64,000 nt of DNA from JBPOIC01 sp052034865 (GTDB lineage: Bacteria; UBA10199; JADFYH01): the NCBI GenBank assembly GCA_052034865.1, contig JBPOIC010000039.1, positions 8,041-72,040 of the forward strand, in the 5' to 3' direction. The notes below the pieces were generated by a model. It was given only the letters and a program-made list of their open reading frames with translations, searched no databases and was not told where the DNA came from. This document shows, one piece after another, positions 8,187 to 16,598 of this stretch; position 1 is the stretch's first letter, and each line of letters opens with the position of its first letter. Made by a program: the position numbers and the translations under genes.

Positions 8187-8615
8187 ATGACTTCCAAAGA
8201 CCTCGCTAAAAAAATCGCCACGATCGCCAGCGAAATGAAGGCCGATCAAATCAAAATTCTCGATCTTCAAAAACTCTCCAGCTTTACAGACTTTTTCGTG
8301 ATCTGTTCGGGTACTTCCGATCGCCAGCTCCAGGCCATTGCCGACAAAGTTGTTTTGGAGCTTAAAAAAGAAGAGATTCGTCCTTACTCCACCGAGGGGT
8401 ATGAACAGGGACAATGGGTACTTGTGGATTATCCAGGTGTTGTTCTTCATATTTTTACCGAAGAGGCCCGAGCACATTATGATCTGGAAGGATTTTGGGA
8501 AAAAGCTCCGCGACCGCGGGTGAGCCTTTCCCGTCCCAAAAAACTTAAAAATCTGAAACCTCTAAAAAAAACTACGAAAACTCCGGCTCGAAAACGAACA
8601 ACGACGGCCAAATAA
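8187..8615 (+). CDS. rsfS: Ribosome silencing factor RsfS
   Basis: 142 residues. It binds ribosomal protein L14 on the 50S subunit and blocks subunit joining under slow growth. The core matches the family: LDLQKLSSFTDFFVICSGTS, then EGYEQGQWVLVDYPGVVLHIF, then ARAHYDLEGFW. After the core there is an unusual ~30-residue tail rich in lysine, arginine and threonine (PRPRVSLSRPKKLKNLK onward), absent from typical short RsfS proteins; it probably contacts rRNA. No clear Shine-Dalgarno sequence precedes the ATG. rlmH follows, the common partner order. Confidence 0.92.
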   Translation: MTSKDLAKKIATIASEMKADQIKILDLQKLSSFTDFFVICSGTSDRQLQAIADKVVLELKKEEIRPYSTEGYEQGQWVLVDYPGVVLHIFTEEARAHYDLEGFWEKAPRPRVSLSRPKKLKNLKPLKKTTKTPARKRTTTAK

Positions 8616-8680
8616 GCGAAATCCGACATAATCCCATCTTTGATTTGTCTCTTCTTTAAGTTCCCTCAGGCAACCCTTCC

Positions 8681-9163
8681 ATGAAACTCAAACTCATATC
8701 GGTTGGACATTTGAAAGATCCTTTGCTGCGTGAGGGGGTAGAGAATTATCTCAAACGGATCAAACCCTTTGTGCCGATCAAGGTCGAAGAAGTTCGTGAG
8801 TTTCCTTTTCGAAAAGGGATGAGTCTGAAGGTGGTGCTCGATCAGGAAGCAGAAGCGATTGATGAACGGATCGGCGCAGGCGCCTATTACGTCGTTCTTG
8901 ATGAGCGTGGAAAACAGAAATCGACCGAAGAATTCAAGGAGCTTTTTGTTCGCTGGGAAAATGAAGGACGCAAGGAAGTAAATTTCATCATCGGGGGAGC
9001 GTATGGCCTTTCGGAATCCCTCATTCGTGGAGCTTACGAGCGCCTTGCCCTTTCCAAAATGACCTTTACCCACGAAATGGCCCGCCTCATTTTTCTGGAG
9101 CAGGTTTACCGTGCCTATACGATTCTGCGCGGAATTCCCTATCATCATGGAAATCAGAGTTGA
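8681..9163 (+). CDS. rlmH: 23S rRNA (pseudouridine-1915-N3)-methyltransferase RlmH
   Basis: 160 residues, the standard length. A SPOUT-class, SAM-dependent methyltransferase acting on pseudouridine 1915 in helix 69 of assembled ribosomes. The knot region is visible as FIIGGAYGL, followed by LSKMTFTHEMARLIFLEQVYRAYTILRGIPYHH, which is nearly invariant in the family. It lies 65 bp after rsfS on the same strand, the usual neighbourhood. The start at 8681 gives the expected N-terminus MKLKLISVG. Confidence 0.95.
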   Translation: MKLKLISVGHLKDPLLREGVENYLKRIKPFVPIKVEEVREFPFRKGMSLKVVLDQEAEAIDERIGAGAYYVVLDERGKQKSTEEFKELFVRWENEGRKEVNFIIGGAYGLSESLIRGAYERLALSKMTFTHEMARLIFLEQVYRAYTILRGIPYHHGNQS

Positions 9164-9223
9164 GATGGTTTTTTCCAGAACTTTAATCTTTTCAACTTTC
9201 CTGTGAGTCGATAAAGGAATTGC

Positions 9224-10765
9224 ATGCCCCCAACACTCCTAATCGTTCTCGATGGATGGGGTGAGCGTTCTCAGCAAGAAGATAATGCAATCGCCCTTGC
9301 CAAACTTCCTCACTACCATTCCTTTCTTCAACAATATCCTCATACCCTCATCGATGCTTCAGGTGCTGCAGTCGGACTCCCCCCGGGTTTGATGGGAAAC
9401 TCCGAAGTTGGCCATCTCACGCTCGGCGCGGGTCGCGTCGTCCTGTTGGGTTTAACCCGCATTTACCAGGCGATTGAAGACGGCAGCTTTTTTAACAATT
9501 CAGTGTTGTCAGAAGCGATGGATCAGACGCCGAAGAATGCCTCAGCGCTTCATTTGATGGGTTTGGTCTCGGACGGAGCCGTTCACAGTCACCAGGATCA
9601 TATATATGCGCTTTTAGAAATGGCCCGCCGTAAAAATCTCAAACAGGTCTTCCTCCACGTTTTTACCGATGGACGTGATACGCCTCCACAATCCGCTCTC
9701 GGATACATCGACGCCCTCGAGAAAAAAATCAGAGAGATTGGTGTTGGAGAAATTGCCACTGTGAGCGGTCGCTACTACGCGATGGATCGAGATCAGCGCT
9801 GGGAGCGCACGCAGCTTGCCTACCAGGCGTTGGTAAACGGAATAGGTGAAAAAGCCTCAAGTGCGATGGACGCAATTGAGAAGGCGTATCGGCGCCAGGA
9901 AAACGATGAATTTATTCGCCCAACAGTTCTGACTCATCCTTCCGGTCAACCGATAGCAACGATAAGAAATCACGATGCCGTGATCTTCTTTAACTTTCGT
10001 GCCGATCGGGCCCGACAGATCAGTCGTGCCCTGACGCAACCTAATTTTACAGGTTTTGAAAGGTCTTCTTTTCCAAAACTTTCCTGCTTTGCCTGTTTTT
10101 CAGAATACGAAAAGAGTCTCAACCTTCCGGTTGCTTTTCCAAAAATCGATATCCACGAAACCTTTCCCGAGATCTTGAGTGCACAGGGTCTGCGTCAGCT
10201 CCGCATTGCCGAGACTGAAAAATATGCGCATGTGACTTATTTTTTTAGTGGGGGTCGTGAAGAGGTTTTTGAAGGGGAAGATCGCGTGCTCATTCCATCT
10301 CCCAAAGAAGTTGCGACTTACGATCAGAAACCGGAGATGAGTGCTTACAAAACCACCGAAGAATTGATGGTTCGTTTAAAATCCGGAGAATACGATTTTG
10401 TGATCTGTAACTTTGCCAATCCGGATATGGTTGGGCATACGGGCATGCTTCATCCCGCCATTCATGCAGTGGAAGCGGTGGATGCCTGTCTTGGAAAAAT
10501 CGTTGAGAGTGTCCTTCATCTTCAGGGAGAAGTTGTGATTACCGCCGATCATGGAAACTGTGAAACCATGAAAGATTCTTTTGGAGTGCCTCATACGGCA
10601 CATACGACAAATTGGGTTCCGTTTTTACTGATTGGACAAAGATGGAAAAAGGCTTCTTTGAGGTCGGATGGCAAGCTGACCGATGTCGCTCCCACTCTGC
10701 TTCAAATGATGGGTCTTACTTCTTCCTCACAGATGAGCGGAAAAAGTCTCATTCATGCAGGATAA
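9224..10765 (+). CDS. gpmI: 2,3-bisphosphoglycerate-independent phosphoglycerate mutase
   Basis: 513 residues. It interconverts 3- and 2-phosphoglycerate in glycolysis and gluconeogenesis through a phosphoserine intermediate. Alkaline-phosphatase-fold metal motifs are present: LIVLDGWG at the N-terminus, nucleophile Ser60 in LMGNSEVGHLTLGAGR, HVFTDGRDTPP, NPDMVGHTG and VITADHGNCE. Length and order match the family. It follows rlmH by 60 bp, an arrangement seen in several proteobacterial lines. No cofactor-dependent mutase is in the window. Confidence 0.95.
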   Translation: MPPTLLIVLDGWGERSQQEDNAIALAKLPHYHSFLQQYPHTLIDASGAAVGLPPGLMGNSEVGHLTLGAGRVVLLGLTRIYQAIEDGSFFNNSVLSEAMDQTPKNASALHLMGLVSDGAVHSHQDHIYALLEMARRKNLKQVFLHVFTDGRDTPPQSALGYIDALEKKIREIGVGEIATVSGRYYAMDRDQRWERTQLAYQALVNGIGEKASSAMDAIEKAYRRQENDEFIRPTVLTHPSGQPIATIRNHDAVIFFNFRADRARQISRALTQPNFTGFERSSFPKLSCFACFSEYEKSLNLPVAFPKIDIHETFPEILSAQGLRQLRIAETEKYAHVTYFFSGGREEVFEGEDRVLIPSPKEVATYDQKPEMSAYKTTEELMVRLKSGEYDFVICNFANPDMVGHTGMLHPAIHAVEAVDACLGKIVESVLHLQGEVVITADHGNCETMKDSFGVPHTAHTTNWVPFLLIGQRWKKASLRSDGKLTDVAPTLLQMMGLTSSSQMSGKSLIHAG

Positions 10766-10880
10766 TCTTTTACAGGGATGCTTTTTTGTTTTACTCCCAA
10801 TATCGACTGAATATAATCGCCTTCGTCTTTAAGATATTCATTCCTTTCAACCCTATCACTTTCCTATAAGGAGATCTCCT

Positions 10881-11084
10881 ATGGCAGCTAAGAAAAAGGC
10901 ACCCAAAACCCGCGAAGTATTAGTGGTGGCAAGCAAGGTGAAGGACTTCATCAAATCCAAAGGTTGCATGACCTCGGGAGATACAATTCCTGCTCTTTCT
11001 GAGAAAGTTTATGCCCTGATTGAGGAAGCCATTACTCGCACCAAAGAGAACAGGCGCTCAACCGTCAAGCCGCAGGATCTTTAA
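10881..11084 (+). CDS. Bacterial histone-fold protein (Bdellovibrio HBb-like)
   Basis: 67 residues with a basic N-terminus (MAAKKKAPKTR). One histone fold can be read: helix 1 about residues 12-27, loop 1 around KGCMTSGDT, long helix 2 about residues 35-57, loop 2 with R-S-T-V-K, and a helix 3 cut short at P-Q-D-L. The R-x-T-V-x-x-x-D ending corresponds to the conserved RKTVKAEDI segment of archaeal histones. The whole closely resembles the short dimeric histone of Bdellovibrio bacteriovorus, a major chromatin protein there that binds DNA end-on in vitro. A strong Shine-Dalgarno AAGGAGA (10868-10874), uncommon in this window, suggests high expression. A strong terminator follows, so it is a single-gene unit. 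Confidence 0.8.
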   Translation: MAAKKKAPKTREVLVVASKVKDFIKSKGCMTSGDTIPALSEKVYALIEEAITRTKENRRSTVKPQDL

Positions 11085-11093
11085 ATCGATCAC

Positions 11094-11172
11094 AACCCCC
11101 ATCTCATCCGTCCACGTCATCTCTAATCAAAATCAGAGGTTGACGGGTTGGGTGGATGGGGGTTTTTCTTTT
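11094..11172 (+). terminator. Rho-independent terminator after the histone gene
   Basis: AACCCCCATC (11094-11103) pairs perfectly with GATGGGGGTT (11155-11164). Further pairing occurs inside the arms around GTCATCTCT/AGAGGTTGAC, and a T-rich run TTTTTCTTTT follows. It starts 9 bp after the histone stop and separates that gene from gltA. Confidence 0.8.
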
Positions 11173-11230
11173 CCGTTCGAGACTGGATTCAATAAGATAA
11201 TCAGGATATCGATAAATAAGGAGCAGGATC

Positions 11231-12520
11231 ATGACTAAAGAAGCACTTACTATTACCGATCATCGTACTGGTAAAAATTATGAAATTCCCATTCAGGATG
11301 GGACCATCAAGGCTATGGATTTGCGCCAGATCAAAACCTCAGACGATGATTTTGGGTTAATGACTTATGACCCTGCCTTTACCAATACCGCATCCTGCAG
11401 AAGTCGAATCACCTACATCGATGGGGATAAAGGAATTTTGGAATATCGTGGAATTCCCATTGAGCAACTGGCTGAGAAAAGCACTTACCTGGAAACAGCC
11501 TATCTTCTCATCCACGGCTCTCTTCCAACCCAGACCCAGCTTCCCGAATGGATCAACCGGATCACCCATCACACTTACGTTCACGAAAATATCAAAAAGT
11601 TTATAGATGGATTTCATTACGATGCCCATCCAATGGGTATGTTGGTCAGTGCCGTCGCAGCCCTTTCCACCTTTTATCCCGATGCCAAAAAGATTCAGGA
11701 CGCAGAAGTTCAAAAGATGTCCGTTTATCGTCTGATAGGTAAAATCTCCACCCTGGCTGCCTTTGCCTATCGTCATAGTTTGGGAATGCCCTATGTGTAT
11801 CCTGATAATGATCTTTCCTATTCGGGCAATTTTTTGAACATGCTTTTCAGAATGGCCGAGCCCAAGTATCAGCCCAATCCCGTTCTTGAGCGCGCACTCG
11901 ATATCCTTTTCATTCTCCATGCCGATCATGAACAGAATTGTAGCACCAATGCGATGCGCAGTATCGGCTCTTCTTATGCCGATCCTTACTCTTCCATGGC
12001 AGGTGCCATTGCAGCTCTGTATGGTCCTCTGCATGGGGGAGCGAATGAGGCGGTGCTTCATATGCTTCAGCAAATCGGAAACAAAAGCCGAATTCCGGAG
12101 TTTATCTCGAAGGTCAAGGCAGGTGAGGCAAAGCTGATGGGTTTTGGACACAGGGTCTATAAAAATTACGATCCAAGGGCGAAGATTATCAAACAGACGG
12201 CTTATCAGGTGTTTGAGGTTACGGGTCAAAATCCTCTTCTGGAGATCGCGCTAGAGCTCGAGAAGATTGCTTTGAACGATGAGTATTTTATCAAACGTAA
12301 ATTGTATCCAAATGTCGATTTCTATTCCGGTCTGATTTATCAGGCGATGGGTTTCCCGGTTTCTATGTTCCCTGTGCTCTTTGCGATTCCCAGAACTTCG
12401 GGATGGATGGCCCAATGGCTGGAGCTTATTCACGACGCCGATCAGAAAATCGCCCGTCCACGGCAGATTTATCTCGGTGATCGGAACGCAAATTATGTTC
12501 CTATAAAAGAAAGAAAATAG
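11231..12520 (+). CDS. gltA: Citrate synthase
   Basis: 429 residues, the size of the proteobacterial type II enzyme. It condenses acetyl-CoA with oxaloacetate at entry to the TCA cycle. The catalytic residues are present: His233 in LHADHEQNCST, His268 in GPLHGGANEAV and Asp363 in NVDFYSG. GFGHRVYKNYDPRAK provides the CoA/oxaloacetate-binding stretch. A Shine-Dalgarno-like AAGGAGCAGG precedes the ATG. It lies between the histone terminator and the transaldolase-like gene, apparently as a single-gene unit. Confidence 0.96.
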   Translation: MTKEALTITDHRTGKNYEIPIQDGTIKAMDLRQIKTSDDDFGLMTYDPAFTNTASCRSRITYIDGDKGILEYRGIPIEQLAEKSTYLETAYLLIHGSLPTQTQLPEWINRITHHTYVHENIKKFIDGFHYDAHPMGMLVSAVAALSTFYPDAKKIQDAEVQKMSVYRLIGKISTLAAFAYRHSLGMPYVYPDNDLSYSGNFLNMLFRMAEPKYQPNPVLERALDILFILHADHEQNCSTNAMRSIGSSYADPYSSMAGAIAALYGPLHGGANEAVLHMLQQIGNKSRIPEFISKVKAGEAKLMGFGHRVYKNYDPRAKIIKQTAYQVFEVTGQNPLLEIALELEKIALNDEYFIKRKLYPNVDFYSGLIYQAMGFPVSMFPVLFAIPRTSGWMAQWLELIHDADQKIARPRQIYLGDRNANYVPIKERK

Positions 12521-12683
12521 GGTCCTCAATTAGGCTTTTTTGATCCGGTATTTGATCGCAACTTCCTCCCACCTGTCTGATTTTTAATTCTCAGGCTTTG
12601 AGATTTGATATTATCTTTTACGATTCAGGATGGATTCCTTCTTTTCAGCAAGGCCCCAGGCCTTTTCCTTTGGAGAAAAATTT

Positions 12684-13328
12684 ATGAAAATATTTATTGA
12701 TACAGCTGATGTAGATGAGATTCGCGAGGCCGCTGCGATGGGTCTGCTGGATGGGGTGACCACCAATCCCAGCCTGGTGGCCAAGACAGGTCGAAAATTT
12801 TATGACGTCCTTGAAGAAATCGTCACGATTGTCGATGGACCGATCAGTGCAGAAACCATCAGCCGTGATTGGGAAGGCATGCTGAAAGAAGCAGAAGTCC
12901 TATCGAAAATTCACAAAAACATCGTCATCAAACTCCCCATGACTGTGGATGGGCTCAAGGCTCTCAAGTGCTGCGCAGAGAGAAATATTAAAACCAACCT
13001 CACACTTGTCTTTAATGCCAATCAAGCGTTGCTGGTGGGAAAGGTCGGAGCGACCTATGTCAGCCCGTTTGTCGGTCGTCTGGATGACATCTCCCAGATT
13101 GGCATGGATCTCATTGGGCAAATCCGTACGATTTATGACAATTACCAAATGAAAACGGAGATCCTGGTTGCATCCATTCGCAATCCCATCCATTTCTTAG
13201 AAGCGGCCTTAATTGGTGCGGATGTGGCAACCGTCCCTTTGAGTGTCATTCGCCAGCTTGCACAGCATCCTTTAACTGATATTGGAATTGAGCGATTTTT
13301 AAAAGATTGGGAAAAAGTACCCAAGTAA
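12684..13328 (+). CDS. Transaldolase / fructose-6-phosphate aldolase (TalC/MipB type)
   Basis: 214 residues from the ATG at 12684, preceded by GGAG; an in-frame ATG at 12630 adds an atypical leader. It is the short single-domain transaldolase family. Marks are MKIFIDTADVDEI, GVTTNPSLVAK, Schiff-base Lys83 in NIVIKLPMTVDGLKAL, TLVFNANQALL and SPFVGRLDDI. Members act in the non-oxidative pentose phosphate pathway, or cleave fructose-6-phosphate to dihydroxyacetone and glyceraldehyde-3-phosphate. Sequence alone does not separate these activities, so no symbol is given. Confidence 0.9.
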   Translation: MKIFIDTADVDEIREAAAMGLLDGVTTNPSLVAKTGRKFYDVLEEIVTIVDGPISAETISRDWEGMLKEAEVLSKIHKNIVIKLPMTVDGLKALKCCAERNIKTNLTLVFNANQALLVGKVGATYVSPFVGRLDDISQIGMDLIGQIRTIYDNYQMKTEILVASIRNPIHFLEAALIGADVATVPLSVIRQLAQHPLTDIGIERFLKDWEKVPK

Positions 13329-13508
13329 GTTTCAATAACTTCTTTTCCAGTACGTTCTATTAATTTCAATTCATGCAACTCTTCATCTTAATCTGATTCG
13401 ATACAGCACGGATTCTTCTCGTCTTTTGTTATAGTTGCTCCACCCGTTTGATTTTAAAGACATCCTTTTTGCTTTCTCAGGTCCATTTCGATTTTTCCCT
13501 AAATATTC

Positions 13509-15218
13509 ATGAATACACTTCCTCGACATTCCAATCGTTATTTCAACGACTACCAGGCCACTCTTCAGGCAATTCATGTGGAGCGCTGGATGCAACAGGT
13601 GCTCGATCAGATTCATCTTGCTCAAAGTTTGTCCGATTGGGAGCAGGCGATCTATCTCTGGAATGAGATCAAATGCCACATCGAGACGCATGCAGCCTCT
13701 GTCTCTTTGGCTTTTTATCGAAATACTCAGGATGAAAAGACTCAGGCAGAAGAGAAAAGATTCAATGAAGAAATTGAGCCCCCTTACAAAACCTTCAATG
13801 CCAAAATCCGCGAAAAAATTCTGAGTTCTCCTGTAAGAGCTGCCCTCGAAGAAAATTTAGGTCAGCAATATTTTGTCTGGCTTCAGATTCAGCAGGATGC
13901 CTTTCATCCTCAAAATGTCGAGACTGAAACGGAAATTCACCTTCTTTTGTCTGAGTATACCAAGCTCACAGGAAATGCCGAGTTTGAGATCGCTGGCAAA
14001 ACCTATCCCCTGGCTCATTATAAAAAATTCTCTTCTTCTCCCGATCCGGCCTTACGCCGTGAAAGTCTTCAAAAATACAGTCAGTGGTTTTTAAATCACC
14101 GTGAAAAGCTCGAAGATATTTTTGAGCAATGTGTTCAGAAAAGATCGCAGATGGCTCAGGCAATAGGACATTCTTCCTACACTCCGCTGGGCTACCAAAA
14201 GATGGGCCGCGTCGATTATGGTCCTGACGAAGTGGCCGAGTTTCGAAAACAGATTAAAGAAGCCGTGGTTCCCATTGCCACTCAAATTCGAGCTCAACAG
14301 GCAAAAAAAATAGGAACTTCAACTTTGGCGGTTTGGGACGGCGATTTCTTTCCTCAATGGAAGGTAGATCGCCTGAAAGTTGAGATTTCAGGTCAGGTCG
14401 GGGCTGGGCTTCGGGTCTATCAATCTTTATCCTCTGTTTTAGCCGGGCATTTTCAGAAAATGATCGATTATGATCTGATGGATGTTCCCGCCCGGCATGG
14501 AAAAGCACCCGGAGCTTTTTGTACGGAATTTTCGGATGCGCGCATGCCGTTTATTTTTCTCAATAGTGTCAATGAAGTTTCAGACATTACCACCCTGCTG
14601 CATGAATGCGGTCATGCCTTCCAGGGTTGGGAAAGCCGCACGATTGATCTGCTGGAATTACGTGGTCCTACCTTAGAGGCTTGCGAGGTCCACTCGATGG
14701 GGATGGAGTTTCTGGCCCATCCTTATTACGAGGAGTTTTTGAGCCCTGAGAATGCGGCCAAATTCCGAAAATACCATCTGGCCGAAAGTTTGTTGCTGCT
14801 TCCCTACATTGCTGTGGTCGATGAATTTCAACACCGCATTTATACGGGAGAAGCAAAAGGACCAGAAGGAAGGGCGAGGGTTTGGGAGGAATTGGAAAAG
14901 CAGTATCTTCCAGCTCTCGATTATCAGGATCTTGCCATATGGCGAAAGTACCGCTGGTTACGCCAGCTGCATATCTTTCATAATCCTTTTTATTATATCG
15001 ATTACGGTATCGCACTGGTGGGAGCTCTGCAGCTTTGGGTGCGCAGTATTCAGGATAAGCAGGCGGCCCTGAGAGATTATCTCCATTTGTGCCAATTGGG
15101 AGGGACCTTGCCTCTAAGAGAATTTTTTAAGGCAGGAAATCTGAAACTGCCATTTGAGAAGGGAGTTTTGGATGAGCTTTTAAAAGCGGTGCTTCAATCC
15201 GAACCCATCCTCGATTAA
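13509..15218 (+). CDS. M3 family zinc oligopeptidase (oligoendopeptidase F-like)
   Basis: 569 residues. The zinc site H365-E-C-G-H369 is in TTLLHECGHAFQ, and the third-ligand region is in LEACEVHSMGMEF about 25 residues later. FCTEFSDARMPFIFLN and FHNPFYYIDYGIALVGALQ are also characteristic of PepF-like M3 peptidases. There is no signal peptide, so it is a cytoplasmic enzyme degrading short peptides. Its stop overlaps the stop of the convergent small gene by 4 bp (TTAA). Slightly shorter than classical PepF (~600). Confidence 0.9.
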   Translation: MNTLPRHSNRYFNDYQATLQAIHVERWMQQVLDQIHLAQSLSDWEQAIYLWNEIKCHIETHAASVSLAFYRNTQDEKTQAEEKRFNEEIEPPYKTFNAKIREKILSSPVRAALEENLGQQYFVWLQIQQDAFHPQNVETETEIHLLLSEYTKLTGNAEFEIAGKTYPLAHYKKFSSSPDPALRRESLQKYSQWFLNHREKLEDIFEQCVQKRSQMAQAIGHSSYTPLGYQKMGRVDYGPDEVAEFRKQIKEAVVPIATQIRAQQAKKIGTSTLAVWDGDFFPQWKVDRLKVEISGQVGAGLRVYQSLSSVLAGHFQKMIDYDLMDVPARHGKAPGAFCTEFSDARMPFIFLNSVNEVSDITTLLHECGHAFQGWESRTIDLLELRGPTLEACEVHSMGMEFLAHPYYEEFLSPENAAKFRKYHLAESLLLLPYIAVVDEFQHRIYTGEAKGPEGRARVWEELEKQYLPALDYQDLAIWRKYRWLRQLHIFHNPFYYIDYGIALVGALQLWVRSIQDKQAALRDYLHLCQLGGTLPLREFFKAGNLKLPFEKGVLDELLKAVLQSEPILD

Positions 15219-15439
15219 TAATCAATCAGACTAAAGGATTCTACTCTTTCAATTTCTAAAATCGCAAAATCTTCTCCGTCGACAATTTTTAATGTTCCCC
15301 GATCTTCGTTAATTTCTTCCAGTATTCCTCGGTAAGAAATGTCAAAGGCGATGATTTCGACCTTTTTTCCCTTGTAATCTATTAATCGAGTAATGGAGGC
15401 ACCTTCATTGATCGGTTTCATGATCTGGATGGCATACAT
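15215..15439 (-). CDS. Small conserved-looking hypothetical protein, probable beta-barrel fold
   Basis: 74 residues, or 68 if started at the internal ATG at 15421. Not recognised with certainty. The pattern GKKVEIIAFDISYRGILEEI then GTLKIVDGEDFAILEIERVESF alternates short beta strands with a G-x-L-x-E-I turn. This recalls Sm-like or KOW-type small barrels, which often bind RNA; that is inference from pattern only. Its stop overlaps the M3 peptidase stop by 4 bp. It stands alone on the minus strand. Confidence 0.55.
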   Translation of the reverse strand: MYAIQIMKPINEGASITRLIDYKGKKVEIIAFDISYRGILEEINEDRGTLKIVDGEDFAILEIERVESFSLIDY

Positions 15440-15697
15440 AAAGTGTGTGTGAAAAGTAAGAGATTGGAATTAATAATTATAACGAACTTCCGTTTATTTT
15501 ATTGAATTATCCTTTTCAATCTCAAGTGAGTCAAGAAACTCGCGAGATGTTCAATCAGAATGGTTTTGCTTCATTTTGAAATGAATTACCTTTAAATAAC
15601 ACCGAGATAGCTGACGCGTGGCGTTACAATGATTCGTTGACAATAAGGACCTTTGACCATACAAAATTGAACAACCTTACAACTGGGGAGGGGCTCA

Positions 15698-16054
15698 ATG
15701 GGGTTGGAGAAGGAATTACTATTTCTAATGAACCAAAGTGAGAAGCGTCTCTTCAAAAGGCTAGAAGTAGATCTTGAAGTTGAGATCTTAATTGATGGCT
15801 CCCCGGTTAAAGTGACCACCGCAAACATCAGTTGCGGCGGATTATTTCTCAAACTTGATCCAGATCACTTAAAGGATCAAGACGATTTCTCAGTCATAAT
15901 CTACCTTCCAAATCGTAAAAATCCTGTTGAAGTTGCAGCTCGAGTTTTAAGAAAAGAAAGCGACTCACGTGCTGGAGTTGCCCTCGAGTTTGATAGCCTC
16001 TACACAGACAATATACTCGCCATTGAGCAGTTCATTAAATCAAATCTCCATTAA
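15698..16054 (+). CDS. PilZ domain protein (c-di-GMP receptor)
   Basis: 118 residues, a single PilZ domain. The two c-di-GMP-binding motifs are visible: the R-x-x-x-R element in EKRLFKRLEVDLEVEI and the [DN]-x-S-x-x-G element in TANISCGGLFLKL. The ATG at 15698 has a GGGGAGG sequence 7-8 bp upstream, so it is preferred over the ATG at 15728. Single-domain PilZ proteins relay c-di-GMP to motility, polysaccharide export or transcription partners. The nuo locus starts 84 bp downstream, but a functional link is not implied. Confidence 0.8.
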   Translation: MGLEKELLFLMNQSEKRLFKRLEVDLEVEILIDGSPVKVTTANISCGGLFLKLDPDHLKDQDDFSVIIYLPNRKNPVEVAARVLRKESDSRAGVALEFDSLYTDNILAIEQFIKSNLH

Positions 16055-16099
16055 ACATAATCCCCTCTTCTTGCTTTTCCCTCTTTGCCGACAATTCCC

Positions 16100-16126
16100 T
16101 TGACACCCAGGAATGCGTCCAATAAC
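16100..16126 (+). promoter_or_regulatory. Candidate promoter of the nuo operon
   Basis: A perfect TTGACA (16100-16105) is followed after 15 bp by AATAAC (4 of 6 to the -10 consensus). Transcription would start about 7 bp before the nuoA ATG, so the mRNA would be nearly leaderless, in keeping with the lack of a Shine-Dalgarno sequence there. The short spacer keeps confidence low. Confidence 0.3.
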
Positions 16127-16138
16127 TCACGCAATTAA

Positions 16139-16513
16139 ATGAACAATCCCTACCTTCCCATCCTCATCCTGTTTGGAATTGCCTTTGTTTTTTCTGGTGC
16201 TTTTATTCTTCTTTCTTCTCTTCTGGGTCCCAAAAAACCAACTGCCTCAAAGCTTGATACTTATGAATGCGGAATGCCTCTCATTGGTGAACCTCGAAAT
16301 CGCTTCTCCGTTAAATTTTTCCTCGTTGCGATCATCTTTATCCTGTTCGATGTGGAGGCCGTCTTTCTTTATCCCTGGGCCGTTTTATTCAAAGATTTTA
16401 AAGAAAAAGGAATGGGACCTTTTCTATTCTGGGAGATGAATGTCTTCCTGTTGATTCTGGCTTTGGGGCTGTATTACGTGTGGAAACGCAAAGCCTTGGA
16501 TTGGGAGAAATAA
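16139..16513 (+). CDS. nuoA: NADH-quinone oxidoreductase subunit A
   Basis: 124 residues, three membrane helices. The family signature YECGMPLIGEPRNRFSVKFF, including the quinone-site loop cysteine, follows helix 1; FDVEAVFLYPWA is in helix 2. It is a membrane subunit at the junction with the peripheral arm of complex I. It opens a locus running nuoA-B-C-D-E-F on the same strand. Confidence 0.95.
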   Translation: MNNPYLPILILFGIAFVFSGAFILLSSLLGPKKPTASKLDTYECGMPLIGEPRNRFSVKFFLVAIIFILFDVEAVFLYPWAVLFKDFKEKGMGPFLFWEMNVFLLILALGLYYVWKRKALDWEK

Positions 16514-16539
16514 TTTCAGGCGATCGAGCACCCTGTGTC

Positions 16540-16567
16540 ACTGTCCTTGTGTTCAGAAAAGGACAGT
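16540..16567 (+). promoter_or_regulatory. Intra-operon hairpin between nuoA and nuoB
   Basis: ACTGTCCTT (16540-16548) and AAGGACAGT (16559-16567) form a perfect 9-bp stem with a 10-nt loop, 26 bp after the nuoA stop and 31 bp before nuoB. No T-run follows, so it is not a terminator. A role in mRNA processing or differential stability is possible. Confidence 0.4.
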
Positions 16568-16598
16568 TCATCGATTGGTGACCGATTGCGTTTAAAGT

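Noticed and set aside
8666..9148. A 160-codon minus-strand frame covering rlmH
   Set aside because: rlmH on the plus strand matches its family over its full length; the antisense frame is a by-product.
11094..11230. Possible riboswitch upstream of gltA
   Set aside because: The structure is explained by a simple long stem followed by T-rich sequence, placed directly after the histone stop. No known aptamer pattern was recognised.
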